A stretch of DNA of 64,000 bases, from the NCBI RefSeq assembly GCF_011752525.1, contig NZ_VWXI01000002.1:248001-312000 (forward strand), given 5' to 3'. Under the pieces are notes generated by a model. It was not told the origin of the DNA, did not search any database, and was given only the letters and a program-made list of their open reading frames with translations. Position 1 is the stretch's first letter; each line of letters opens with the position of its first letter. Position numbers and translations under genes: made by a program. Source of the stretch: Pantoea sp. Cy-639. GTDB lineage: Bacteria; Pseudomonadota; Gammaproteobacteria; Pseudomonadales; Pseudomonadaceae. This document shows, one piece after another, positions 1-11,200 of this stretch.

Positions 1-25
1 CGCCCTAATCGCTCAGGTTCTTACC

Positions 26-262
26 ATGATAAAAATTGTCCCCGACCCACCGCTAAAAACCGCCGACTCTCCTCATACCGTCGAAGATCTGCTCGTGCAG
101 ATCGCCGAATATCTGGTCTGTGCCCTCACCGCCGCCCAGCACGCCGCGATGATCCATACCAAACCGCCCGGCCAGGTCATGGCATTGACCGCCGTCCACG
201 AAATCGACAGCGCGCGCACTTTGGTCGAGATGGCCTTGAGCCGTGTACAGGCAAGGCATTGA
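26..262 (+). CDS. Small Pseudomonas-type protein, DUF6124-like
   Basis: This 78-residue protein opens with the M-x-K-I-V-P-D-P-P motif that I associate with short DUF6124-type Pseudomonas proteins. A helical segment follows (VEDLLVQIAEYLVCAL, residues about 20-35), then a second helix rich in Ala, Met and Leu (about 58-75). There is no signal peptide or membrane segment. No function is known for these proteins as far as I recall. It lies 31 bp ahead of another small protein on the same strand and is probably co-transcribed with it. The family name is from memory and should be checked by HMM search. Confidence 0.6.
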   Translation: MIKIVPDPPLKTADSPHTVEDLLVQIAEYLVCALTAAQHAAMIHTKPPGQVMALTAVHEIDSARTLVEMALSRVQARH

Positions 263-293
263 TCGCGCCACCCCGCGAACAAGGAGAATCGGC

Positions 294-584
294 ATGAGCA
301 ACGAAAGGCCCATTACCACTATCGGCATCGGAAGCTTTGGCGAAAGTGGTGAAATCAACAACGAACAGCCGCTGTTTCGAGTCGTACCCGGTCACGCCTT
401 GGACTACGCGCTGGAACAATCAACAACATTGATGACCTGCGCCTACACCCTGAGCGATATCGCGCTGACTCAGGACCTGAAGAACGCCCCTACATTGTTA
501 GCCGCCGCACACTATCTCACCGGCATGGCCAAAGCACTGTCGCAAGATGTCTCCCACGCAGTTACGAACAATCACACTACTTAG
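294..584 (+). CDS. Small Pseudomonas-type protein, DUF3077-like
   Basis: The start is the ATG at 294, with AAGGAGAA at 281-288 as ribosome binding site; an open frame runs further upstream but has no comparable site. The 96-residue product begins near an ITTIGIGSFG segment, followed by LFRVVPGHALDYALEQSTTL and an AAHYLTGMAKAL helix. This is the pattern I recall for DUF3077 proteins of Pseudomonas, which often occur in tandem with the small protein found just upstream here. Function is unknown. There is no secretion signal. A hairpin terminator follows the stop codon. Confidence 0.65.
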   Translation: MSNERPITTIGIGSFGESGEINNEQPLFRVVPGHALDYALEQSTTLMTCAYTLSDIALTQDLKNAPTLLAAAHYLTGMAKALSQDVSHAVTNNHTT

Positions 585-598
585 CCCCACTGCAATGC

Positions 599-630
599 AA
601 AAAGCCCCGTAGCGCGAACGACGGGGCTCT
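599..630. terminator. Hairpin terminator after the small-protein pair
   Basis: AGCCCCGT (603-610) pairs with ACGGGGCT (621-628) around a 10-nt loop. The A tract at 599-603 gives a U tract only when read from the minus strand. On the plus strand the hairpin closes the small-protein pair but lacks a U run. Confidence 0.6.
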
Positions 631-881
631 GCGCCAGGATGCAGGAGGGGATTGCTTCAAGGCGCGACACGTACGCTAGCTAACAGTGGCATTTGGCCGT
701 ATCTACACCTTGCCTAATAGCCGGTAGTCCATTTCCGAATCGGGCGTTCAAGCCCGCCAAGGTATTGCCGCTGGCTAGGTACCACTCTAGGCTCTACCCC
801 GTCGGTGATGCACAAAAGAATCGAAGACCCTAGACGAACAGATTGTGGTGCTTCAGGAGCTATTCGTAGCGGAGGGCGCAG

Positions 882-1364
882 ATGGCTAAAAAAGACACAC
901 CAGGCGGTGGGCCGCGAAAACCTTGGGCCAACCACCTTCAGCGACTTCATGCAGCAGGCATGGGCTTGGGTGGACGTGACAAGCCAGCAGAGTGGGTTGA
1001 TGCTGCAACCATAAATGACCTGACCCGTGAAGAACTCAATGCCAAGTTCGAGACCATCGAGATAAAGATGGACGCTAGGCTGGAAGCCATCGCTTCGAAA
1101 ATCGACGGTTTTCTCAGCGCCCAGACAGAGCGCGACAAGCGTCTGGATGACACGATCGCAGGTGTGCCTCGAGACATTGTTCGACTAGGGAACCTGAAGC
1201 TGAATATCTGGGGCGCCACGCTGACCGCTGTTGCGCTTGGTGTAGCGGTGGCCGCACTGGGCGTGACGCTTTATCAAACAGGTAAAGGCGACATCGCCAT
1301 ACTGCCCCAGTCGTCATCTGCGATACAGGCACCCGCCTTGGACCACGCTGCACTCGACGCATAG
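882..1364 (+). CDS. Hypothetical coiled-coil protein with one membrane segment
   Basis: Not recognised. The 160-residue product starts after a GGAGG-like site about 10 bp upstream of the ATG. Residues 1-45 are basic and Gly/Pro-rich. Residues about 46-100 are strongly helical and charged (REELNAKFETIEIKMDARLE), consistent with a coiled coil. Residues about 111-133 (WGATLTAVALGVAVAALGVTL) form one transmembrane helix, leaving a short tail outside. This layout resembles small membrane proteins annotated as phage or island hypotheticals. It converges on the CDI block, and nothing in the sequence shows a functional link. Confidence 0.6.
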   Translation: MAKKDTPGGGPRKPWANHLQRLHAAGMGLGGRDKPAEWVDAATINDLTREELNAKFETIEIKMDARLEAIASKIDGFLSAQTERDKRLDDTIAGVPRDIVRLGNLKLNIWGATLTAVALGVAVAALGVTLYQTGKGDIAILPQSSSAIQAPALDHAALDA

Positions 1365-1389
1365 AAACACGTCGCTCACTGATCCCATA

Positions 1390-1712
1390 TCAGAACGCCT
1401 TGATTATTTCCCTTGCCAACCTTGCAGCCTCCTTGTCCATGGAGATAAAGCAGCCTTCGAATGAAGCGCTTGTCAAAACCAGCCTCTGCCCCTTGTACGC
1501 CGTGATGACCAACGTTGAGTATGGCCCTTCCTCACGCTCAGGCTTCCTAGCCCCAAGGTGGTTAGAACAAATTCGACAAACTCGTCGAACCGTTCCTCCT
1601 TATAGCCATTGAAAAAAATAAAATGGCTGTCTTCGGACGTAGATTCAGAAAACCCGCGCACCCTTTTTGCTCCCCATTTGGCCAGTTGATTACAACTACA
1701 GCTGCCAGAATG
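1390..1712 (-). pseudogene. Frameshifted, 5'-truncated remnant downstream of the CDI immunity gene
   Basis: On the minus strand, after a TGA at 1715-1713, one frame reads NQLAKWGAKRVRG... down to DEFVEFVLTT. A shift of one base near 1555-1560 then opens a second frame, LGARKPEREEGPYSTLV..., which ends DKEAARLAREIIKAF at a TGA (1392-1390). Both halves have protein-like composition and join smoothly if one base is restored, so I read this as the C-terminal ~95 residues of a decayed gene with no start codon. Its place just after cdiI fits the orphan toxin or immunity debris that accumulates at the 3' end of CDI loci. The identity of the original protein is not recognised. Confidence 0.5.
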
Positions 1713-2220
1713 TCAGGCAAACCCCATACTCATCGAGAAGATCATCAGCAATCTCAAACTGAAAAACCTTCTCTGGAAAGCAGTCTGACAACGCGCGCTT
1801 CCAATACCTAGCGATCTGCTCGGCAAACAAATGACAAAGACGATAATCCTCCTCCGACAGCCCAACCTTAAATACGGGTCGATTCGGCGAATCCTCCCAC
1901 TTTGAAAAGAACTGATTTATTGAGAAAATGTTTCTGTACCGCTCAACATCTTTACGCGATGTGCTTTGCTCCAACGCACCAGCTTCAGTCTCGACCAGCC
2001 CCTTCAAACATTTTTTTTGCGACTCGTATTGCTGTGCATTAGGCAGCCAAAAAACATGACCATCAACCTCAACAAAATCGGGAGAAAGCAAACCCAGAAC
2101 AGAAATTGCCTGCTCCAATGAAACCAAGTTCCCTACATATGAGAAAAACTCTCCAGAGCCAATATCTGAAGCAAATAGACTCAACGAGTCTTTAGAAATA
2201 CTACCTTGATAAGCTTTCAT
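1696..2220 (-). CDS. cdiI: Probable CDI immunity protein (CdiI-type)
   Basis: The 174-residue protein starts at the ATG at 2220, whose A is the last base of the cdiA stop codon (T-T-G-A-T-G); a TTG one codon earlier is an alternative. It is cytoplasmic in character: acidic, aromatic-rich, without signal peptide or membrane helix. This suits a protein that binds and neutralises the toxin tip of an exoprotein. I do not recognise a specific immunity family. The assignment rests on position: in CDI systems the immunity gene directly follows cdiA. Its base composition is clearly more AT-rich than the cdiA repeat region, as is common for toxin/immunity cassettes acquired by transfer. Alternative: an unrelated small cytoplasmic protein. 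Confidence 0.65.
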   Translation of the reverse strand: MKAYQGSISKDSLSLFASDIGSGEFFSYVGNLVSLEQAISVLGLLSPDFVEVDGHVFWLPNAQQYESQKKCLKGLVETEAGALEQSTSRKDVERYRNIFSINQFFSKWEDSPNRPVFKVGLSEEDYRLCHLFAEQIARYWKRALSDCFPEKVFQFEIADDLLDEYGVCLTFWQL

Positions 2221-5200
2221 CAATTCAACCCTAAATGATCAAGAACCGACTGAGGAACATTTCCCTCAAAGGCTTTTGTGTCGTTCCCCTTCTTGGGAAA
2301 GTATGACCCATTCGGCGCCTGATTCCATTCGACCACCTTTATCCGAGAGCTAGACACATCATACAGTGCCCGTCCCTCAGGACCATAGACAACAGCATGC
2401 CCATTTCCAAGATTGGCGTAAGAATTGGGTGTTTGTCCTTGCAACGGATACTGAACACCACCACGCGTTCCTGCGACTGTCACATTCGTTTTCGTTAGCC
2501 CCTTGGTAAATTCTAAATCAATAATGTTACCGGCAGAGTCCGCAATGAACCGGGGTGTATTGGAAGCGTTAGCTTTCGACGAACCCGACTTAGGCTCCAA
2601 GCCCACCACACCCGAGGTGGGGCCTGAATCCGGCCGAGCTGAACCAGTGCCCTTGCTACCCCGTCCGGCCAACCCCGTAGCAATCCCTGCCGCACCGGAC
2701 TCCGCCATGAACGTCTGGTACCAGAAATACTGTGCCTGGCGTTCCTCGTCATAGTGGCGATCCTGGATGATGCGCACCATCGCCCGTTCATCGTTTGTCA
2801 GCGTCGACAGTTCAGCCAGTGCATCCAGTGCACTCGAGCCCGCCTTGACATCCGTGTACTGATTGCTGCAATCGCCCTCCCCCTTTGCCTTGCAGCCTTC
2901 GAACCATGCGCCGGTCTTGCTTACCCTTATCCCTTCGTACTTATCCAGCACACCGCCGCGGCAGCCCGCAGGGTTCTCGGCGCCCCGGCACCCCACCAAC
3001 TCTTGCGCGAACTTGTCCACCTCTTCGTGCTTGAGGTAGTTGTTCACCGTCGCTTGTTGGGCGACCCAACCGGCAACCTGCTGGTCCTTGTCGCTTCCTC
3101 CGGCTACCGCCGCAACGCTCATCCCCAGTAACTGAGACGTCATGGCCAACAGCTGGTCATGCGCCGCACCGGGGAAAATCTGCTCCCCGTACATCTGGAT
3201 CAACGCCTTGTTGGCACCCGCCGCCAACGCCGAAGTCGCGAAGTCCCCGCCGGCCATCTCGCCGATCAAGCCGCCGACAATGGCATGGACAGCGACTCGC
3301 GTAGGCAAGCCGGAACCGACGAGGCTGCTGCCGACCTGGTTGTAGACAGCACCTGTCAACGCGTCCGCAGCCAGGCCCAGCGCCGCTTCTCCGACGTTGT
3401 CGATGAATTTGCCGCCACTGGCGACCGTCTTGAGCGCCGAACTGACCGCCAGGCGCGTGCCCATCTGGGTGATGAACGACGAATCGGCGACGTAACCACC
3501 CACCCCGGCGCTGACACCTGCAATGACATAGTTCTTGAGGCTTTCACTGGAGGTGACGTCCTTGAATACCGCTCCCAGGTCACCGCGGTTGTTGATGGTG
3601 CTGATCGTCGCGCCGCTGGCGGCGGAGGTGGCCACCGCGGTCAGCGCCATGTTCGCCCAGCCCGCCGAGGTTGCCGCGGTTGTCGCGGTCGCCGCCGTGC
3701 CAGCCGCCATCGCCGAGCCAGAGCTGGCCCCCGCCGCAGTACCAATCGCGCTGCTGGCCGCGCCGGCAGTCAACACGGTGACGATGATGATGATGGCCAA
3801 TATGGCCCCTTGCCCGAGGCCGGAATGGCTGTACTTGAACGACTCATGCAGCTCTTTGACCTGGCGCCAGTCCACATCGCCACGCCGTTCGGCGTCCTTC
3901 AGCCATGCCAGTTGCGGGTCGGCCGCAACCATCGAATCGATGGCCTGGCTTACGGTTTCCTGGTCGATCTGGCGGATATCGATCTTCAGGCCATCCACGG
4001 CCTTGATCAGCACCTCGCCCTGGGCCACCAGTTGGCTCTGGCGCAAGGTCTCATCGGTGTTGCCCTTGCCCTTGGCGCTATTCCAGGCCAGGCTGTTCTT
4101 GCTCTTGATGTGACTTTCCTGATGCAGGTCCTTGACCGCTTCGAAGGTGATACCCCCGCCACTGCTGAGGGTCAGGTCGCCACCGCTGTCGAGTTTTGCC
4201 ACCTGGTAAAGCTGGTCTCCTGCGCTGACCAGCGTCAGGTCCCCACCCGTGGTGATCGCGCTTCCGACGTTGGTGATCCGAGTGACTTCGTCACGCTTGA
4301 TGTACTTGCTGCCAAAACTGCCTTTCTTCTTCTTGTCGTACAGCGAATAGTCGCTGTCCTCGGCGGCGAGCAAGGCAAGCTTGCCACCCGCCACGAGGTA
4401 GGCTTCGTCGCCCGCGCTGATGCGGCTGGCGCTCATGGCCAGGTCTTCACCCGCGCTGATGGCGATATCGCCACCGGCCTTGAGCTCGGCCCCGACCTGC
4501 CTGACGTGGTCTTCCTGGGTCTTGAGCTTCTTCGAGGTGTAGGACGCGTGCTGCTCATCCGCCGCCGACGCCAGGGTCACGTCACCCCGGGCCGAAATAT
4601 CGATATCGCGTTGCGCCTCGATCCGGCTGGCCACCGCGGTCAGGTCACGCCCGGCCACCGCGGTGAAATCCCGACCCGCGGTGACACTGGAACCGCTCTG
4701 GACAATCGACTGGGTCTTGGTGCGCCCGTAGGCGGCACTGTCCACGGCCTCGGCCGAACCCAGCACGATGTCGCGCCCAGCCTGCAGCGTGGTGTCCCGC
4801 CCGCTCTGCAACACACCGCCCGCGCTGAGAAGATCGCGGCCAGCGTTGATGCTCATGTCGTTGGCGGCCTCGATGCGCGCGGCGCTGTCCGCGTAGTCCT
4901 TGCGCGCGGACAGGCGGGCGCTGTCGGTGACATGGCTGGTCACCGAGCGTTCGTTGACGACATCGCCAATCAACGTGGTGAGGCTGACATCGCGGCCAGA
5001 GATGATGCCGCCGGCCTTGTTGACGATATCGTTGCCCGCCAGCAGGTCGACACGGTTGCCGGCCTGGATCAGGCCGCCATTGAGGATGTCGTTGCCGGCG
5101 CTGGCCGACAGGTTGTCGGTGGCCCGCAGGGTGCCGACGTTGACCAGGTCCTGCCCGGCGATCAGGTCGAGGTTCTTGCCCGCCACCAGTGCACCGTTGG

Positions 5201-8200
5201 GCGCCAGGCGGTTGTTGGCGTTGGCGAGGTAGACCACCGGCACCAGCACCTTCTGGCCATTGATGGTGGCTTCTTCCAGCCAGACGATGTCGTGGGTCAG
5301 CGCGGCGACCTGCTCCGAGGTCAGGCCCACGCCCACCGCCAGGTTCAACTGCTGCTTGCTGGCGATGGCGTTGTCCATCAGGTACTTGAACATCTTCTCG
5401 TCGCTGGTCTGCCCGGCGAGGAAACGCTGGCCGGTGGCGGCCACCACCGCCTGCTGGATCAGGCGCTGCTCGTAGAAGCCGTCCCCCAGGCGCTTGGCGC
5501 TTTCATCCGGGTTGTAACCCAGCCCGGCCAGCAGGTAGTCGGAGCTCATGAACTGCTTGAGGTCGGTCAGCAGCGGGTTGGTTTCGACCAGGTACTTGTG
5601 CGGTTGGGGCGGTACCGTGCGATCCGGCAGGCCCTCGACGCGCTGGATGACCTGGCCAGCCGTCGCGGTCGCCGGCGTGCTGCCGGGTGCCGTCACTTTC
5701 GCCGTGCGCGCATCGACGCCAGGGACGTCCGCACGTTCGCTTGCAGGCACCACGACCGGGACTTGGCTTACCACGGGCGCCAGGTCCGGCCGGGTGGGCT
5801 GGCTGATACCCACCTGCCCATCACCTGGGCCGGTGTTGCCGGCCCCCTGGCCCGTCGCGCTGACCGAACCGGTGCTGTCAGCGACGGACGTCTGGCTACC
5901 GATCACTTCGTTGCGGGTGATTGCGTCGGCGCTGGTGCGCCCCGATTTCCAGGTGCCATTGTCGACGGCAGTCACCGGGGACACCTGGATCGAGCGGCCA
6001 TTGCCATCGATGACGGCGGCTTCGCGGGCGGTCACTGCCACCTGGTGCGCGCCTGCCGCAAGCGCACCGATGTCGTCCAGCTTGAGGGTGCGTGCGGAGG
6101 CACCAGGCACGGCTTGCTCGCGCTGTGCCAGATCGATGCTGGCACCGCTTAGGGTCCAATTGCCGGAAGTGCTGTCACCCTGGGCGACGCCTGCCGCGCT
6201 GGCAGCTTTGTCGCTCAGGCGGAACAGGCCGTTCGGGTTGGTGGGCAAGCTGAAGCCAGGCAGGCTCAACGGGTTGACCTGTTGCTGGGCCAGGTTGGGC
6301 GGCAGTTGCCGGTTCAGGACGATGACCGGCGCGCTGCCCGCCACCTTGGTGTCCAGGCTGCGGGCAGCCCCTGCCGCGCCACGGCTGTAGGCGCGCTCAA
6401 CACCATTGGTGATCTTGCTGGCGGCGGTAATGGAGACGGCGCCGCCGGCCTCTACCACCGAGGGCAGGTAGTTGGAACCGGCATTTTCTACGCGCTGGGT
6501 GAGAAACGGATCGGTGCCTTGAATAACCGCCGGAGCGTTATCGACTCGCCCACTTGCATAGTTCGCCGGAAGCACGAATTCCGCATAACCGTATTTTTGA
6601 CTACTGCCGCTGAGGCCAGTGTCCAGGCGCATGCTGGCGAAATTGGTCCAAGACCGGATCTCACCTTTGCCAATCGAGCGGCTGCCCGAAGTGATTGACG
6701 CCATCGACTCGGAACCGGCCGCATTCCAGAACCTGATCCCGCCGTTATAGCCTGCGTCATGATCCGCGTTGTATTGAACGATTTCCTTCCATAGGCTCCA
6801 GCCTACTTTGCCGACATCGATGTACTTGAGCTCCGAGTAGCCGTTGAGCGATGTCCCGGTATTGGAGAACGTCCCCGTCCGGATATCGATGTTGCCCGCC
6901 GCTGAAACCGTGGAGTTGGAGTTCGAGAACGTCTCGCTTGCAACGGAGAGATTGCGTCCCGCAACGAGGCTGGATTGTTTCGTCACCTGGCCAACTGCGT
7001 CATAGGTGTATGTTTTGCCCCACACCAGGTGAGAAACCGGCGCAATCTGTACCTTGCCATCCATGTAACTGGAACAGCTGTAGCAACGAACACCGATGTA
7101 GCCAGACTGCAGCGTCGGCGTCGGGTCGAAGTCCAACCGCTTGTTGCTGACGGTCGTGGCCGCGATGGTGAAGTCGCCAAGGCTCTCAAGCGTCCCGGAG
7201 ATGTTTTCCAGCAAGGCTGCCCGCGTGCCTTGCGCATCCCTGGCCACGCGGATCGCGCCCAGGCTGTAGATGTCGCCTTCGCGGTTGGTAAGGTTTTGCA
7301 CATAGAGCGCCATGTCGGCGCCGCTGAAAATGAACCCGCCCTGGTTCACCAGGTTCGCAGTGCTGGCGGTCAACACCTGGCCACTGCCCAGTGAGCCGTA
7401 GTTGTCGATGCCGCCGGCCTCGAGGGTCAGGTTGGCGGCGGACGTCAGGCGCCCGGCGTTGCTCAACAGGCCGCCCACCTTGACCATGGTGTTGTCGCCG
7501 GCCGACAGGCTGGCGCTCCCTCCCACGGTCAATTGGCCCAGCGTGAGGTTCATGGCGCCGAGGCTGCTGGTGCGCCCGCTGGCATTCAGGCTACCGCCGA
7601 GCGTCAGGTCAAAACGACCGTCACTGGCGATCACGCCCGCCGTGGACCAATTGTTGCCACTGCCACTGAAGCTTTCCGAGGCCAGCAGTCGCCCTTCGGC
7701 GGTCTGGTTCAGTTCACCGACATTGACGGTCAGTCGCCCAGCCTGGATTACGCTGCTGTTGGTCCAGCTGGCGGCGTTCAGGGTCAGACCACCGCGGGTC
7801 ACCAAGTTGCCACCGCTGTTGGCCAGGTTCGCCATGGACACGTCGAAGTTGCCCGTGCCGCCGTGCAGCACCACACCGTTGAGGTTGCTCAGGCTCGTGG
7901 TGTTCAAGGTCAGGTCGGTGTTGCCGATTTCCACCCGGCCGAAACGGTTGTCGAAACCGCCTCGGATCTGGAAATCGCTCTTGCCTGCCGTCCCCAGGGC
8001 TCGCAACTGGCCGCTCTGGTTGTCCACCCCCCCCGCCGACACTTGCAGCAGGGTATCGCTTTCAATGACGCCCGAGCGGTTCACCAGCTCATCGCCCAGC
8101 GCCAGCTCGATACGTCCACCGGCCAGTTGTCCTGCGCTGTTGTCCAGCCCCAGGCCATCAACTCGCACCAGCCCCTTGGCGTAAAGCCCGCCACCGGCGT

Positions 8201-11200
8201 TGATCAGATCCCCACCACGAATGCGTGCATCACCCGACTGCGCGGCGATGCGACCGCCGCTGTTGTCGACCACGCCGGCGACCATCAGCAACTGCTGGCC
8301 TTGCACGACTCCACCCTTGCCACTGGCATCGCGCCGATTGTCGAGCACGCCGCTGACATTGACGTCCAGCAACCCGGCGAGGCTGGCGAGGATGCCACCC
8401 TGGTTGCTCAAGCTGCCTGCACGCTGCACCACAAGGTTGCCACCCTGGGCAAGCAGCTTGCCGCCCCGGTTGTCCAACCCTGCGCCGACATCCAGCAGCA
8501 GCCCGCTGCGCCCTTGCACTTCGCCCTGCTGGTTGATCAGCTCGGCAGCCTGCAACCGGACATCTGCATTCTCGCTGTAGATCAACCCCTGGGCGCTGTT
8601 GCGCAGGATCGAGCTGGCGTTGACCTTGACCTGCTCCTTGGCCGCAAGGGTGCCAAGCTGGCTGTTGTCGAGGCTACCCGCATTCAGTTCCAGGCGGCCG
8701 CGGCTGACGATCTTGCCACCCTGGTTGGCGACTTGCAGCGCCTGCTTGAGCAGCAAGGTGTCGGCACTGACCAGGGTGCCGCCGGTATTGGTCAAGATGC
8801 CACGCAGATCCAGGGTCAGGCTGCCGTTGCCCGCGATGCGCCCGGCACTGTTGTCGAGGTCGGTGCCATTGACCGTGATCCATTGCTGGGCATCGATGCT
8901 GCCACTCTGGTTGCCGAGGCTGGTGACGTTCAGTTGCAGGGCGTCGCCACTGGACAGCACGCCACCGCTGTTGTCGAGGCTGGCCGCGCCAATGTCCATG
9001 CGGCCCTGGCTGACCAGGGCACCGTCGCCGCTGTTGAGCAGGCTCCCAGACAGTTGCACGTCCAGCGCGCCACTGCGGCTGGACAAGGTGCCGGCATTGC
9101 GGTTGTCGAGACTGCCGCCATACAGGGTCAAGCCTTGCCAACCGGACAGCAGGCCGTTTTGGTTGGCGACGCTGCCGACGTTCAGGAACACCTGACGAGT
9201 GCCGATCAACCTGCCATTGCCGTTATCAAGACGGTTGGCGGAGAGGGTCAGGCCCTGTTTGGCGGAGAGCTCGCCGCCCACGTTGTCGAACACACCCACG
9301 TGCTGCACGTTCAGCGCGCCGCCCGCCTGGATCAGGCCATTGCGGTTGCTCAGGTCGTGACCACCCAGGTCGAGGGTCAACGCCTGCTCGCCAAGGATGC
9401 GGCCGCTGTTCACCGACAACGCGCCGAGGTTCAGGCCCAGGTCACCGCGAGCGGAAACTTCGCCGTTGCTGCTGTCCAGCCCCTCGGCGGTGATGTCGAG
9501 ACGACCCTGGCTATTGATCAGGCCGGAGGTGCTGTTGTTCAGCGTGCGCGCGACCAGGGCCACGCTACCGGTGCCGAGCAGGCTGCCACCTTGGTTGTAC
9601 AGGTCGCCGCTGCGCAGCTTCAGTGCGCCAGCCGCGCTGACCAGGCCTTGCTGGCGGTTGTCGAGCAAGCCCCCGCTGTCCAGTTGCAGGTCGCCCCGGC
9701 TGTTGAGCAGGCCAGTGCGATTGTCCACGCTACCCGCGTCGATGCGCAGGTTGGCGGCGCCGATCAGGCCCTTGATGTTGCTCAAGGTCTTGGCGATCAC
9801 CAGGTTCAGGTCCTGGCTGGCGAGCACGCGCCCATTGTCGTTGTCCAGGCTGCGAGCCTCGAGGGTGAACGCCTGGGTGCTGGAGATTTCGCCGTTATGG
9901 TTGCTCACATCGACCAGGTTGCCCAGCAGCAGCGGGCCTGCGCTGTGGATCAATCCGCCCTGGTTGTCCAGTTTGCCGCCCTGGAGGTCGAGGCTCAGGC
10001 GGGTGTCGCTGATCAGTTTGCCGCCCAGCTGGTCGAGGCCTGTGACTTTGGCGGTCAGGGCCTGGAGGCTGCCGATGCTGCCGCCGTTGCTGACCTGGCC
10101 AGCGGTGAGGTCGAGCGTTTGCGCACTGTTGAGGCGGCCACCACGGTTGCTCAAGGCCCCGGTGACAAGGTCGACCGCGCCCTTGGCGCTGAGGCTGCCT
10201 TGGTCGTTGACCAGGCTGGCACTGCGCAACAGCAGGCTGGCATCGCTCACCAGCTCGCCATGGGTGTTGTCCAGCCCGTTCCTGAGGTTCAGGGACAGTG
10301 CGCCGGCACTGCCCAGGCTACCGTTGCGGTTATCGAGACTGCCCGCCGTGAGTGCCAGGGTCGACTCGCTGCTCAGGGTACCCTGCTGGTTGTCCAGGTC
10401 GCCGCTGAGCTTGAGCACCAGCGGCAGTTGCGCACGGATGAAGCCGCCGTTGTTGCTCAGGCTGGCCCCCACCAGGCTCACGCCCTGACCGTTCACCTGG
10501 CCACGGCTGTTGTTGATGACACGTTGCACGGCGAGGGCCAGGTTGCCTGCGGCGAACACCACGCCGCCATCACTGTTGTCCAGGCTCAGCCCGGTGACCG
10601 AGACATCGCTGTTGCCGGTCAGCTCACCGCCGCGGTTGTCCAAGGTGTCGACCGAGAGTTTCAGCGCTTTTGTCGCACCCAGCAGGCCGCCACGGTTGTC
10701 CAGGTGAGAGGACGTCACCTCGACGCGGTCGGTGCCGATCAACTGGCCGCTCTGGTTGTCGATGGTCGCCACGTCCACCTCGACCAGCGCCTTGCCGGCG
10801 ACCTCGCCGTGGCGGTTGTCCAGGCTGGCGCCGGCGAGCGAGAGCGCGCCAGCGGCGATCAGCGTGCCGCCCTGGTTGACCAGCGCATCGCGGGCGTTCA
10901 CCGTCAGGCTGCCGCGGCTGCTGATACGGCCATCACGGTTGTCCAGGCTCAGGCTGCCCAGGTCGAGACTCGCGGCGCTGATCCGCCCCTGGCTGTTGCC
11001 CAGCCCCTGCTCGCTGCGCAGGACCAGGCCCTGGTCGCTGACCAGCTTGCCGCCGCCGTTGTCGAGGCTGCGTGCGGCAAGCGTGAAGGCATTCTGGCTG
11101 GAGATCTCGCCCCCGCGGTTGGTGACCACGCCAAGGTTCTTCAGGACCAGTTGCGACGCGTTGATCAAGCCTTGGTTGCTCAAATCCCCTTGGTCGAGGT

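Noticed and set aside
714..1014. Short frames on both strands between the DUF3077-like gene and the coiled-coil protein
   Set aside because: They conflict with the start of the better supported 882-1364 gene and have no ribosome binding sites.
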